A DNA stretch of 64,000 nt from UBA4802 sp964509195 (GCA_964509195.1 CAZDWJ010000006.1:62001-126000), one strand, 5' to 3'. Shown: positions 26,525-35,635, numbered from the stretch's first letter. Translations and numbers: made by a program. Notes: generated by a model from the sequence alone, not told the origin.

Positions 26525-28387
26525 CTACCACCCCAGTCTGTGGTACTCTTCCTGTACCCGCCGGCACCAGTTGCCCACATTCCAGCTGCCAAATACGCCC
26601 ATGCCGCCTAGTTCATCGCTTCCGCTATACACCGGCACATGGATAACGGTAAGGCCCGTACATGAGTGCGCTTCACACAGTGCTTTTTGAAGTTCTTCAA
26701 CCGTATATCCACCAAAGAAGGCTCTGACCCCTTTTACAGCCTGTGCCATTGCCACATAATCTACTTCCACTGAATCCGATGTTTTGTATTCGTTGCCGTA
26801 TTGCGCATACTGCAGCCCCGTGATAGCCGACATACGCCGGTTGTCAAAAATTACAATGATGCCCTGGGCACTGTGCTCTACTCCATCAATCAATATTTGC
26901 GGATTCATCATAAAGCTGCCGTCACCGCAGAATGCGATCATCTTTGCATTGAGTATTCCCGAGACAAGAACTGCCGATGAAGCAAATCCCATATACGATG
27001 CACCGGTGTCTGTAATGGTTTGCTTTTCATGTTCATCTTCCACTATCTGAAAGCCGTTGGCCTGCACATCGCCTGCATCGAACACTTTGATGTAGTTGTG
27101 TGTATCGGCAAAATCACACACAGCTTTAATTGCGGCAGGCTGTGTGAGCACTTCGCGCTTAAAGGCCTCATCGTACAGCGCGGGGTTATCGTAGCGAAGC
27201 TTCTTGAATGACTGCCACTGTGCTTTTTTTTCTTGCAAGGCAGTGTACCACTCTGATGAGCTATCGCCCCAGTTAATTTTTGAATTTTTAAGGTGCGCAA
27301 TAAACTGCATAAGATTTGGCCTGGCATCGCCTACGATTGAAATGCAGTTATTATAGTGAAACGCATGGTGAGGATTTGTGTTGAAATTGATGATGGCACG
27401 CGCCTTTTTCCATGCCGTTCCCGAACAGTCCCACTGACACACTCCACGGGCACCGATAACTATCACGACATCAGCCTCATTCATTGCAAAGTTGCCGCAC
27501 AGGGAGCCCTTTGAGCCGCCGACGCTCATATAGCGTGGATGCGAATACGGCACAATCCCGGTGCTTGATGGGCCGCTCACGATAGCCGCATTTAACATTT
27601 CGGCAAGCTCAATTATTTCTCTACCACAACCGCGTGCACCATTGCCAATCTTAATCGTGATGCAACCGGCGTTTTTGACTGCATCAACTGCTTGTGCAAA
27701 TACCGTATCGTCACTGCACACAAATGGTGAATGACAATAAGAAGAAGGTAATTGCAGCAGATTAAAATTGTGCAATACGGCCGGCTGCACGTTCATTGGC
27801 GCAAGCAAAAAAAACGGGCCAGCAAACGGCATGCCGGTTGCAACCGCACCGCGTTTTAAGGCTGCAGTCACTGACCACGGTTCGTACAGCGCATAGGCAT
27901 TCCCCATCACACTGCACAATTTTAAAAACAACCCCTGTTCATCTTTTGGTATTTGCTGCATATTGAAGCCTTCATCGTGCGTGGTCTCATCGCCATAGAT
28001 GTGGTACACGCCAACACCGTTTGATGCGGATGCAAGCGATCCGGCAAAAGCCTGCAAAGCGCCGGGGCCAATTGAGGTGATGACCGCCGCTACCTTTCCT
28101 GTTAGCATACCAAATGCAGTTGCAGCGTGTGCAGCCGCGGTTTCATGGCGCACGTTGTAGGTTTTAATTAATCCATGCGTTTCATATATTCGCAGCACTT
28201 CTGCAATATCGGTTGAGCCATGCCCAAAAATTCCAAAGTAGTGTGTCACATTTTGATTAAAAAGCCCAAGTACAATCGCTTCGGACACAGTAATGTCTTC
28301 ATATTGGGCGATAGCACCTGCGGCAATTGCCTTTGCAATAGATCCATGACGAGCAATTGACCGTGCGCGACTATCTATTGTGTTCAT
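26525..28387 (-). CDS. IolD-like ThDP-dependent hydrolase
   Basis: A 620-residue thiamin-diphosphate enzyme. The N-terminal domain has the catalytic glutamate in RHETAAAHAATAF. The C-terminal domain carries the ThDP/Mg motif GDGSFMMNPQILIDG and, downstream, IVIFDNRRMSAITGLQ. IolD opens the ring of 3D-trihydroxycyclohexane-1,2-dione in inositol degradation, and overall length and ends fit that subfamily. No other iol genes (iolB, iolC, iolE, iolJ) are present, so the ring substrate may differ. GGAGAA precedes the ATG. Last gene of the cupin-ACS-BKACE-RpiB operon; it converges on the transporter remnant. Confidence 0.82.
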   Translation of the reverse strand: MNTIDSRARSIARHGSIAKAIAAGAIAQYEDITVSEAIVLGLFNQNVTHYFGIFGHGSTDIAEVLRIYETHGLIKTYNVRHETAAAHAATAFGMLTGKVAAVITSIGPGALQAFAGSLASASNGVGVYHIYGDETTHDEGFNMQQIPKDEQGLFLKLCSVMGNAYALYEPWSVTAALKRGAVATGMPFAGPFFLLAPMNVQPAVLHNFNLLQLPSSYCHSPFVCSDDTVFAQAVDAVKNAGCITIKIGNGARGCGREIIELAEMLNAAIVSGPSSTGIVPYSHPRYMSVGGSKGSLCGNFAMNEADVVIVIGARGVCQWDCSGTAWKKARAIINFNTNPHHAFHYNNCISIVGDARPNLMQFIAHLKNSKINWGDSSSEWYTALQEKKAQWQSFKKLRYDNPALYDEAFKREVLTQPAAIKAVCDFADTHNYIKVFDAGDVQANGFQIVEDEHEKQTITDTGASYMGFASSAVLVSGILNAKMIAFCGDGSFMMNPQILIDGVEHSAQGIIVIFDNRRMSAITGLQYAQYGNEYKTSDSVEVDYVAMAQAVKGVRAFFGGYTVEELQKALCEAHSCTGLTVIHVPVYSGSDELGGMGVFGSWNVGNWCRRVQEEYHRLGW

Positions 28388-28412
28388 TGATGTTCTCCGT
28401 AAATACTTTACA

Positions 28413-29039
28413 TTACATTCGTTTAATTATCGCATTTTGTAATTGTTCATCTTCAACAGCATCTATGTGCAGAATATCAGCAAAACCAGGATAGCGTAGT
28501 GCAGGCATAACTACTTCATCAGGCAACGCATTCACGATATGCGCCATTGATGTGTGCGTCAGGCGTGAAATTGATGATAGCAATTGCCGCGATTGCTTCT
28601 GCGATTCTTTCCTGTGCCCTGGATATCCGCAGCCCGATTCCACACTAAAAAGTGCATCAAAGATAAATTTTAAATTTTGTTCCGATGCCCAGCCATACCC
28701 TTGATTGAGCATAAGCGAAATGCAATTGCCGCCATTAATCTGAGTGAACAGCCACGCATCAAGCGGCGTTATGATGTGGCCACAAACAACGCCGGGAAAC
28801 TGCATCACCGCGTTTAAAAAACCCTGTCCGGTACCGCAGCCTCCAACAACCATATCAGCGCGCCTGGTGTTGAGTAAAAGTGCAGCCATAAAACCGGTAT
28901 GAATATAGGTAAGCTCAGGCTGCGCTCCACACTGTGTCATGCCTGCATTGATGATTTCATGACCTCTTCCTTCAAGTGCTGCAATGATGTCCTTATTTTT
29001 GTCCGCTGCACTTGTTTCATTTATCACTGCAATTTTCAT
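28413..29039 (-). CDS. RpiB/LacAB-family sugar isomerase-like protein
   Basis: A 208-residue protein. The first about 145 residues match the RpiB/LacA/LacB fold: MKIAVINETSAADKNKDIIA, VVGGCGTGQGFLNAV containing the conserved cysteine-glycine segment, and PLDAWLFTQINGGNCISLML. About 60 extra C-terminal residues (QSRQLLSSISRLTHTSMAHI) extend beyond normal RpiB, as in some catabolic members. It probably interconverts aldose and ketose forms of a pathway intermediate. The ATGA overlap with BKACE shows tight coupling. No sugar kinase is adjacent, so an unphosphorylated substrate is possible. Confidence 0.8.
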   Translation of the reverse strand: MKIAVINETSAADKNKDIIAALEGRGHEIINAGMTQCGAQPELTYIHTGFMAALLLNTRRADMVVGGCGTGQGFLNAVMQFPGVVCGHIITPLDAWLFTQINGGNCISLMLNQGYGWASEQNLKFIFDALFSVESGCGYPGHRKESQKQSRQLLSSISRLTHTSMAHIVNALPDEVVMPALRYPGFADILHIDAVEDEQLQNAIIKRM

Positions 29040-29872
29040 TGTGGTGCTCCTATACCTAATATTTCACGCGCTTCTTGGGGCGAAGCAATCTCTCTTCCAA
29101 ACTCACGGGAAAGGCGCGCAAGGCGTTCTACAAGCTGTGCATTAGAATGTGCCAGCACTCCTTTTGTGTAGAAGACATTATCCTCAAGTCCCGTGCGGAC
29201 ATGCCCGCCTGAAAGTATGCTCATGGTATTCATCGCAAGCTGATATTTGCCAATGCCCGAGACATTGAAAATGCTTCCATGGGGAAGATGCCGCACCATG
29301 GTTAAAAGATTTTCCGGTGTTCCAGCATACCCTCCCATGCCGTTAACACCCATAACAAGGTTTATATAGTATGGCGGTTTTAAAAGTTTTTTGGCAATGA
29401 GATTTTCAACTTCAATAAACATAGATGGATTATACACTTCTAGTTCCGGTTTTATGTTACGATCTAACATTGCCCTGGCAAAGGCTTCAATTTCGTGGCG
29501 ATAGTTCATAAAAGGAAGCTCCCTGTCCCTATAGAAAAACACCACACTACCGCAGTTGAGCGATGCTGAGTCCGGCTTTGCATCAAGCGAGGTGATTCGC
29601 TGTTCGATTGGAAGGCCAGGACCGCCGGTGGTGTTTTGCACAATGAGCGGGCACCGAGCGCGGATACCCTCGTTGATTTCTGCAAAAATTTCTTTTGATG
29701 CAGTCTGTTTCCCGTCTTTATCTCGTGCGTGAATATGCACAATTGCCGCTCCGGCGTTGTAACAGTCGTAGGCAGCCTTAATTATTTCATCGGGTTGCTT
29801 TGGCAAAGCTGGATTTGCTTCTTTGCCGTGAATGCCCCCGGTGAGTGCCGCGGTTATGATGAGTTTTTGCAT
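29036..29872 (-). CDS. Beta-keto acid cleavage enzyme (BKACE, DUF849)
   Basis: A 278-residue BKACE. It shows IITAALTGG at the start, the zinc-binding VHIHARD near residues 44-50, NTTGG at about 80, VMGVNGMGGYAG and GHVRTGLEDNVFY. The family condenses a beta-keto acid with acetyl-CoA and cleaves it to acetoacetate plus a CoA ester (lysine-fermentation Kce is the founding member). The operon also encodes an acyl-CoA synthetase that could make ATP from such a CoA ester. GGGAG precedes the ATG. It overlaps both neighbours. Confidence 0.9.
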   Translation of the reverse strand: MQKLIITAALTGGIHGKEANPALPKQPDEIIKAAYDCYNAGAAIVHIHARDKDGKQTASKEIFAEINEGIRARCPLIVQNTTGGPGLPIEQRITSLDAKPDSASLNCGSVVFFYRDRELPFMNYRHEIEAFARAMLDRNIKPELEVYNPSMFIEVENLIAKKLLKPPYYINLVMGVNGMGGYAGTPENLLTMVRHLPHGSIFNVSGIGKYQLAMNTMSILSGGHVRTGLEDNVFYTKGVLAHSNAQLVERLARLSREFGREIASPQEAREILGIGAPQ

Positions 29873-31992
29873 ATATTACTCCCGTAAAGAATTTTCCCCC
29901 ACTGCAGTACCGCATACGCCGCGGCAACCCATTCGTTAATATGCGTAAACACAGGAATTCCTTTGCGGATAAGCTTTTCTTTCATCTTAGCTGAATACGC
30001 TCCTTCCGTGCAGCAGCAGATAATTGGTTTTTTTCGCAAGGCATTGTGTGTTGCCATTTTTTCAACAACATCTTCATCAAGCGGTGTGTTCTGAAATACA
30101 AAGAATGGCATGATGATATCCACTGCATCATCTTCCATTAAATGTTTCACCACATAATCGTAGTCGTCAGAGGTGGCCGAACCGGTAATATCGACCGGAT
30201 TGTTTACAATATAAAAGAAACTGAAGTGATCGCGCATTGATTTAATCGACGCTTCGCCAAGTGTTGCAAGCGCAAGACCTTTCTTGCCAAAAAGATCAAG
30301 CGCATTCACCATAGGGCCTGCACCGTTAGACACAAGTGCAACTCTGTTGCCTTTTGCCGCAGGCTGCAATGAAAGTGATAAAGTTGCGGCATGGCATTCG
30401 TGCAGGCTGTCAGTTAGGATGACTCCGCTGTCTTTTAGAATATCTCGATACACCGCATAACTTCCACCGTAGGCACCTGTGTGCGACACGGAAGCATGTG
30501 CAGCCTGAGGCGTGCGGCCTGTTTTAAATGCCACAACAGGTTTTTTATTGGCATGAGCTGTCGCCACCGCTTTTAAAAATTTTCTTCCTTTGCCAAGGCC
30601 TTCAATGTATGAGGCAATGACGTGGGTGCTGTTATCTTCTGCTAAATATGCTATCATATCGGCTTCATCAACATCAACGCGGTTGCCATAGCTTATCATT
30701 TTACTTACACCTGTTATGTGCGATAGCTCCATAAAGGTAACACCCCAGGTGCCACTTTGTGTAATAAAGCTTACTGTGCCCTGCGGCGGCCGCGTGAAGC
30801 GATCCATATGGTAAAAAAATGAATCAAACTGCGAAGCGCTGTCAAATACGCCAATACAGTTGGGACCAATGATTCTGATGTTGTACGCTTTTGCTTTTTC
30901 TGCGATGGTGCGTTCAAGCTCTTCGCGACTGCCTCCTAACTCCCTTCCACCGCCGGATATAATGATGGCGTTATGTGATCCAATTGCAAACATTTCATCA
31001 AGTATGCCGGGAACCGTGGCAAGATCCACAGCGATGATAGCAATGTCGGCAACCTCTGGTGTGTCTTTGAGTGAAGGGTATGCAGTGAAACCTAAAATTT
31101 CACGGTGTTTTGGATGAATAGGATAGATCGCTCCCTTGAAATTGCTTTTTTTAAGGCAATCAACAATAACATGCCCAATTTTGTTTTCTACAGACGATGC
31201 GCCAACAACCGCAACGCGTTCTGGATTGAAGAATGTGTTTATAAAAGCGGTGTTTGGCTCTTCGCTTGAAAACGGGTTGTCAATATTTTGATTAAATAAC
31301 GTGATTGCAGCATCAGCAACCGCACAGTGTGCATCACTTGCTATTATGGGATTGCAGTCAATTGACTGGATGTATGCAGCATTATCGCAGTCAAAGGTAC
31401 ACAGTTTCATAAAAATATCGATAAGCTCGTCAAGGTTTATTCTATTGCCTCGATAGCCGTGTAGCAGGGGATATCCTTGTAATTTTTTAAGCATAGTATG
31501 TATATCGTCTTCTTTTGCAGGCAGAATCCGGAATGAAACATCATCGAGAAGATGAGTGTAAATGCCGCCCATACCTGCCATCACCACAGGACCAAAGACA
31601 GGGTCATTGGCAATCCCTGCGATAATCTCAATGTCACCTTTTATCTGCTCTTCTATTAATATTCCGTCAATAGCATTGCTCATATTGCGTGTTGCATTAG
31701 CTATGAGCGTATTATACGCATCTGTAAGCTGGTTGAAATTGTTAATGCCAGTTATTACACCGCAAATCTCAGTTTTATGCAGAAGACCTCTTTGCGCAAT
31801 CTTTGCAACAACAGGAAACGACAACTGTACGCAGGCTTTTTCAACTTCTTCATGTGTTGTTGCAAGTACTCGCCTGGGCGTGGGTATTCCATACTGTGAA
31901 AGTATTGATTTTGATTCAATCTCAGATATTACAAACGTACTGTCGTTGATGTATTTGTTGTATACCTGTTTAAAATTAAATGAAGGTTTCAT
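29854..31992 (-). CDS. ADP-forming acyl-CoA synthetase, ATP-grasp domain first
   Basis: A 712-residue NDP-forming acyl-CoA synthetase. The ATP-grasp (beta) part comes first (about 20-235), with GIPTPR, VVAKIAQRGLLHKTE (His72, the relay histidine) and GIANDPVFGPVVMAGMGG. The CoA-binding and succinyl-CoA-ligase-like (alpha) part follows (about 250-700), with NPERVAVVGAS and the phosphohistidine segment SHTGAYGG near residue 503. Most fused bacterial members run alpha then beta, so this order is permuted. It interconverts acyl-CoA + ADP + phosphate and acid + ATP + CoA. It overlaps the cupin gene by ATGA and BKACE by 19 bases. Confidence 0.88.
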   Translation of the reverse strand: MKPSFNFKQVYNKYINDSTFVISEIESKSILSQYGIPTPRRVLATTHEEVEKACVQLSFPVVAKIAQRGLLHKTEICGVITGINNFNQLTDAYNTLIANATRNMSNAIDGILIEEQIKGDIEIIAGIANDPVFGPVVMAGMGGIYTHLLDDVSFRILPAKEDDIHTMLKKLQGYPLLHGYRGNRINLDELIDIFMKLCTFDCDNAAYIQSIDCNPIIASDAHCAVADAAITLFNQNIDNPFSSEEPNTAFINTFFNPERVAVVGASSVENKIGHVIVDCLKKSNFKGAIYPIHPKHREILGFTAYPSLKDTPEVADIAIIAVDLATVPGILDEMFAIGSHNAIIISGGGRELGGSREELERTIAEKAKAYNIRIIGPNCIGVFDSASQFDSFFYHMDRFTRPPQGTVSFITQSGTWGVTFMELSHITGVSKMISYGNRVDVDEADMIAYLAEDNSTHVIASYIEGLGKGRKFLKAVATAHANKKPVVAFKTGRTPQAAHASVSHTGAYGGSYAVYRDILKDSGVILTDSLHECHAATLSLSLQPAAKGNRVALVSNGAGPMVNALDLFGKKGLALATLGEASIKSMRDHFSFFYIVNNPVDITGSATSDDYDYVVKHLMEDDAVDIIMPFFVFQNTPLDEDVVEKMATHNALRKKPIICCCTEGAYSAKMKEKLIRKGIPVFTHINEWVAAAYAVLQWGKILYGSNICKNSS

Positions 31993-32390
31993 GATCTGCC
32001 TCGCGCCTTCTTTGATTCTTCCTGGCTTTTACGAATGTAATCTGTTGAGATTGCCGGAATAAAGATACATGCAATCTGTAATGGATCACTGCCAGTATTT
32101 TGCGTTTTATGCACAGAACCTGGTGGAGCATACAGAGCAGTTCCCGGTTTAATATCATATTCAGAGCCTTCACACCACGCTTTGCCAGTACCTGATAAAA
32201 AAATCATGAGTTCGCCAGCTTCAAGATGACTATGGTAATCGGTGCACCCGCCGTTGGGGGATAAAGTTGAAAGGATGAATGTAAAGCCTTTTATTTCATG
32301 ATGTGTATCTGGCGACAGCAATACTTTCAGCTCTCGTTCAAATGGTTTATCAACCATAAAACCTTTGATTGATGAAAAATTAATAAACAT
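31989..32390 (-). CDS. Cupin-domain protein, first gene of the catabolic operon
   Basis: A 133-residue single-domain cupin. Motif 1 is DYHSHLEAGELMIFLSGTG, with two histidines and a glutamate as metal ligands. Motif 2 is PGTALYAPPGSVHKTQNTG, with the final histidine. Small cupins act as isomerases, lyases or sensors in sugar-acid pathways; sequence alone does not decide. AGGA lies before the ATG at 32390; a later ATG at 32357 is possible. It leads the operon and is divergent from the IclR gene. Confidence 0.85.
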   Translation of the reverse strand: MFINFSSIKGFMVDKPFERELKVLLSPDTHHEIKGFTFILSTLSPNGGCTDYHSHLEAGELMIFLSGTGKAWCEGSEYDIKPGTALYAPPGSVHKTQNTGSDPLQIACIFIPAISTDYIRKSQEESKKARGRS

Positions 32391-32678
32391 TAAACATTCC
32401 TCTTAAAACAGGATTTTTTTCAGCAATTTATGTCATAGGAAATATTTTTTGATAAGTCTGATATTCTTAACATTAAACGAGGACATTATGCAATATCTGG
32501 CAAACTCCTGATTTAGTAAAAAATATACTATTGTATAATAAGCAATTATATTGTATAAATGTCAATAACTATTTCTGTTAAACGTGAAAAATTTGACGAC
32601 TATTATCTGTACAATTTAGTACTTGACACTATAATTAATAATGTCATTGCATAATATGAAACAATAAGGAGTAGCACA
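32391..32678. promoter_or_regulatory. Divergent promoter/operator region of the catabolic operon and iclR-type gene
   Basis: TTGTATAA occurs twice in direct orientation, at 32531-32538 and 32551-32558, exactly 20 bases (two helical turns) apart, a spacing expected for cooperative regulator binding. TTGACA at 32623-32628 points toward the regulator gene, followed by CATAAT at 32650-32655, a spacing of 21, longer than ideal. On the minus strand, the complement of 32561-32566 reads TTGACA and TATTAT follows after about 19 bases. Assignment to IclR is inferred from position. Confidence 0.45.
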
Positions 32679-33437
32679 GTGGCTAAAGTTATACAATCAT
32701 TGGAGCGTGGATTGCGTATCCTTGAGATTTTGGCAAAATCAGACAGACCATTATCACTCAATGATATCACTCAACATTTTTCACTAGATAAATCATCAAT
32801 TTTCAGGTTACTGGGAACGCTTGTCTCATATAATTTTGTTTATCAAGACCCCGACACAAAGAAATATATGCTGGGATTTAAAATCATGGAATTGTCGGGA
32901 GCTTTTGGTGAACAGACTAAAATAGAAACTTTCTTGCGCCCTGTGTTAAAATATGTGTGCGAAAAAACACATCAGAATACACACTTAGCTGTATTAAATG
33001 GGCAGGAGGTGGTCTTCATTGCTGTTGAACAGCCACGCAATAATTTAAGTATGCATATATCAGTTGGCACACGCGAACCTGCTTTCCCAACAGCACTGGG
33101 GAAGGTATTGCTGGCATTTATGGAAACAAAGGAAAAAGAATCTTTTTTTAAAGAAATCCGATTAAAAAAATATACTGACAACACTATTACCTCAGTAAGC
33201 AATTACAAAAAACATTTAGACCAGATAGTTTATAATAAATATGCACTGGATAACGAAGAGTACCGCCAGGGGGTGGTGTGCATAGCTGCTCCCGTTTTCA
33301 ATAACAGGGGTATTGCAGAATATTCAATCGGGATATCAGGCTCTAAAGAGCAGGTTTTACCGCATTTAAAAGAATATATAGCAATAATCAAAGATGCTGG
33401 TACCGAAGCATCGCGGCTTTTAGGAATGCCACAATAA
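32679..33437 (+). CDS. IclR-family transcriptional regulator
   Basis: A 252-residue IclR-type protein. The N-terminal winged helix has SLERGLRILEILAKSDRPLS and LNDITQHFSLDKSSIFRLLG. The C-terminal effector domain has GTREPAFPTALGKVLLAFM, YRQGVVCIAAPVFNNRG and AEYSIGISG. IclR proteins usually control an adjacent, divergent catabolic operon in response to a pathway intermediate, which fits its place opposite the cupin-to-IolD operon. AAGGAG precedes the GTG start at 32679. The gene ends one base before the next convergent stop. Confidence 0.93.
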   Translation: MAKVIQSLERGLRILEILAKSDRPLSLNDITQHFSLDKSSIFRLLGTLVSYNFVYQDPDTKKYMLGFKIMELSGAFGEQTKIETFLRPVLKYVCEKTHQNTHLAVLNGQEVVFIAVEQPRNNLSMHISVGTREPAFPTALGKVLLAFMETKEKESFFKEIRLKKYTDNTITSVSNYKKHLDQIVYNKYALDNEEYRQGVVCIAAPVFNNRGIAEYSIGISGSKEQVLPHLKEYIAIIKDAGTEASRLLGMPQ

Positions 33438-33438
33438 T

Positions 33439-33894
33439 TTATTCATATTCAAAAAACCAGTAGGGGCCTTCCTTAACAAAAAGTAAACTCATGCCATTAT
33501 ATAGTTGCACAGTAGCTTTTGATTTGGCGATAGTTACCTGGGCAATGGGCTGGTTGAGTGCTGATGCCAGTACATCGTCACCATGTACTGCTGCAATTTT
33601 CTTTTGCAGCGCCAAATAATCAGGAATAGTCATAGTTTTAATGCTATTGGCACTGACATTGTAATATTGTACAAATGCGGCAATTTGTGCTTGATTCATT
33701 GATTGCAGATTCGTAATTACTGTTGTGATTTTCTTTTTGCTATCAGATGATAAAATCTCTTCAACTTTCTGCATATTGTCATTCAAATAAGCATCTTTAA
33801 GCACGTTAAATGCTTCCTGCGGTGTAAGCGGTCTGGATGGCTGGCAGGAAACTAAACTTATCACTGCAATAAGTATAAACATTAATATACACAT
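33439..33894 (-). CDS. Small lipoprotein
   Basis: A 151-residue protein with an N-terminal hydrophobic signal and lipobox LVSC (Cys17), so it is probably lipidated and anchored in a membrane. The mature part is a helical region (PLTPQEAFNVLKDAYLNDNM) followed by a short beta stretch (VTIAKSKATVQLYNGMSLLF), a shape seen in nuclear-transport-factor-2-like stress lipoproteins, although identity is unproved. It overlaps the panC end by 13 bases and is preceded by GGGAG. Confidence 0.75.
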   Translation of the reverse strand: MCILMFILIAVISLVSCQPSRPLTPQEAFNVLKDAYLNDNMQKVEEILSSDSKKKITTVITNLQSMNQAQIAAFVQYYNVSANSIKTMTIPDYLALQKKIAAVHGDDVLASALNQPIAQVTIAKSKATVQLYNGMSLLFVKEGPYWFFEYE

Positions 33895-34751
33895 CGGTAA
33901 CTATCTCCCTGTTTTTCTACTATCATGTTATCTATGAGACGTGTGGGGCCAAAAAACGCTGCAACAGCAATCACCGATTTTTCTTTTAATGTTTCAATAG
34001 GCTGAAGCGTTTCATAATCAACAATTGAAACATAATCAATCTTCTTTGGTTTTCCTGATGTGATGATGTCGGTGATAGCTGGTATTAGTTTATGTGATTG
34101 CACTACTCCCTGATGTAGTAGCTCTTCGGCTTTCTGTAACGATTTATAAATTGAAGCAGCGTTAGTGCGGTCATCACCTTTTAGATGTACATTACGCGAA
34201 CTCATTGCTAACCCATCGGGTTCGCGTATAATTGGCGCAACAATTATATGTACAGGGAAATCCAGATCTTTCACCATTTTCTGTATAATAACAGCCTGCT
34301 GTATGTCCTTCTGTCCAAATACTGCAACATCAGGCTGCACTATGTTAAAAAGCTTTGCCACGACTGTCAGTACACCTCTGAAATGCCCAGGGCGTGTTGC
34401 CCCGCATAAGTGATCAGTCATTATTTCAATATCAACATAGGTCAGGCGGTTTTTATACATCTCGGTGTCATCGGGAAGGAAAATAAGATCAACACCGGCC
34501 TCTTTTGCCAGGGCAAAGTCCCTTTCATAATCCCGCGGGTAGGTTGCATAGTCTTTTGGGTCGTTGAATTGCATTTTGTTTACAAATATACTCATAACCT
34601 GGTAATCCGAATGCTGTTTTGATATGTGTACCAGGCTCAAGTGCCCGTCATGGAGATATCCCATGGTTGGAACAAATCCTATTTTTTTACCACTACGCCG
34701 CTGTTGTGCAATTTCGTTTCGTAATTCGTAAATGGTATTGACGATCTTCAT
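33882..34751 (-). CDS. panC: Pantothenate synthetase
   Basis: Joins pantoate and beta-alanine using ATP, in coenzyme A synthesis. The 289 residues carry VPTMGYLHDGHLSLV (nucleotidyltransferase signature near residues 27-41), VFGQKDIQQAVIIQKMV, and MSSRNVHL with the second ATP motif. Length is normal. TAGGAGG precedes the ATG. No panB or panD gene lies alongside; the neighbours are a methyltransferase and a lipoprotein. Confidence 0.96.
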   Translation of the reverse strand: MKIVNTIYELRNEIAQQRRSGKKIGFVPTMGYLHDGHLSLVHISKQHSDYQVMSIFVNKMQFNDPKDYATYPRDYERDFALAKEAGVDLIFLPDDTEMYKNRLTYVDIEIMTDHLCGATRPGHFRGVLTVVAKLFNIVQPDVAVFGQKDIQQAVIIQKMVKDLDFPVHIIVAPIIREPDGLAMSSRNVHLKGDDRTNAASIYKSLQKAEELLHQGVVQSHKLIPAITDIITSGKPKKIDYVSIVDYETLQPIETLKEKSVIAVAAFFGPTRLIDNMIVEKQGDSYRCVY

Positions 34752-34765
34752 AAAAACTATTCCTC

Positions 34766-35617
34766 CTACACCTTCTTTGCAGCTATAAGCATCATATCAC
34801 CAAGATATAGTTTTTTTGCAGCTATATCAGCTAATTTTCGTAATACTGTCTCCGGCTTTCCAACACCACTACCATAGGTAACAAACCGTGTAACGGTAAA
34901 CCCTTTTAATTGCAATAATTTTGCAAGTGTTTTGTATGAAAAAAAGTAAAGATGATGGGGAAAATTATAGTACCGCCAGTGTTTGCCAAACAATGCGCCA
35001 AACGAAACAATGCTGCTTCTGCAGGTTGATATGTATAGCATGCCATTTTTATGCAATAGAGAAAAAATCTTTTCAATAAATTTCTCGGGATAATGCAAAT
35101 GTTCTATAGTTGCCCACAGAGTAATACAATCAAACTGCTTGTTAAATTGAAATGATAAAAAGTCGCCACAGTGTGCATTCACCTGCAAAACGTTGCAAGC
35201 ATACTCTATACAATCCTGTGCAATATCTATTCCTTCTGCATGCCAGCCGCGCCGTGCCAGATAATCAACAAAATACCCTGCAGCGCAACCTATATCCAGT
35301 GCGTATTTGTCTTTACCAAGTGTTGACTCAAATTCAAAAAATTCTAAATCGGCAAGGTTGAGCCACAACAACCGCAGTACTTCACTGCGCATCGATTCAG
35401 AAAAGTAATTATTATATCCACGGTCAGTGCGCGCAGTAAAATATTCTTTGTAGTAGTGATGCATTTTACTGTATATGGGACGTGGATTAACAAATTCCAG
35501 GCCACAGCGGTTGCACTGTACAAGCGTAAAGTTTTCGCCATTTTCAAATGGTTTGGAAAATAAAGGTTTAAAATTATAACTATTGCACAGAATGCAAGGA
35601 ACAGTTTCGTAGCTCAT
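34766..35617 (-). CDS. Zinc-ribbon class I SAM-dependent methyltransferase
   Basis: The product begins with a small zinc ribbon: CILC near the start and CNRCGLEFVNP about 25 residues later. A Rossmann methyltransferase domain follows, with DIGCAAGYFVDYLARRGW (SAM motif I), GIDI (motif II) and LWATIEHLHYP, typical of polysaccharide- or lipid-modifying methyltransferases. An in-frame GTG at 35635 would add six residues; the ATG at 35617 gives the usual MxxxxxCxxC beginning and is preferred. The substrate is unknown. It stands 14 bases before panC on the same strand. Confidence 0.82.
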   Translation of the reverse strand: MSYETVPCILCNSYNFKPLFSKPFENGENFTLVQCNRCGLEFVNPRPIYSKMHHYYKEYFTARTDRGYNNYFSESMRSEVLRLLWLNLADLEFFEFESTLGKDKYALDIGCAAGYFVDYLARRGWHAEGIDIAQDCIEYACNVLQVNAHCGDFLSFQFNKQFDCITLWATIEHLHYPEKFIEKIFSLLHKNGMLYISTCRSSIVSFGALFGKHWRYYNFPHHLYFFSYKTLAKLLQLKGFTVTRFVTYGSGVGKPETVLRKLADIAAKKLYLGDMMLIAAKKV

Positions 35618-35635
35618 GCAATAATTGACATACAC

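Noticed and set aside
31562..32062. 166-codon plus-strand frame
   Set aside because: Antisense to the acyl-CoA synthetase; no recognised motif.
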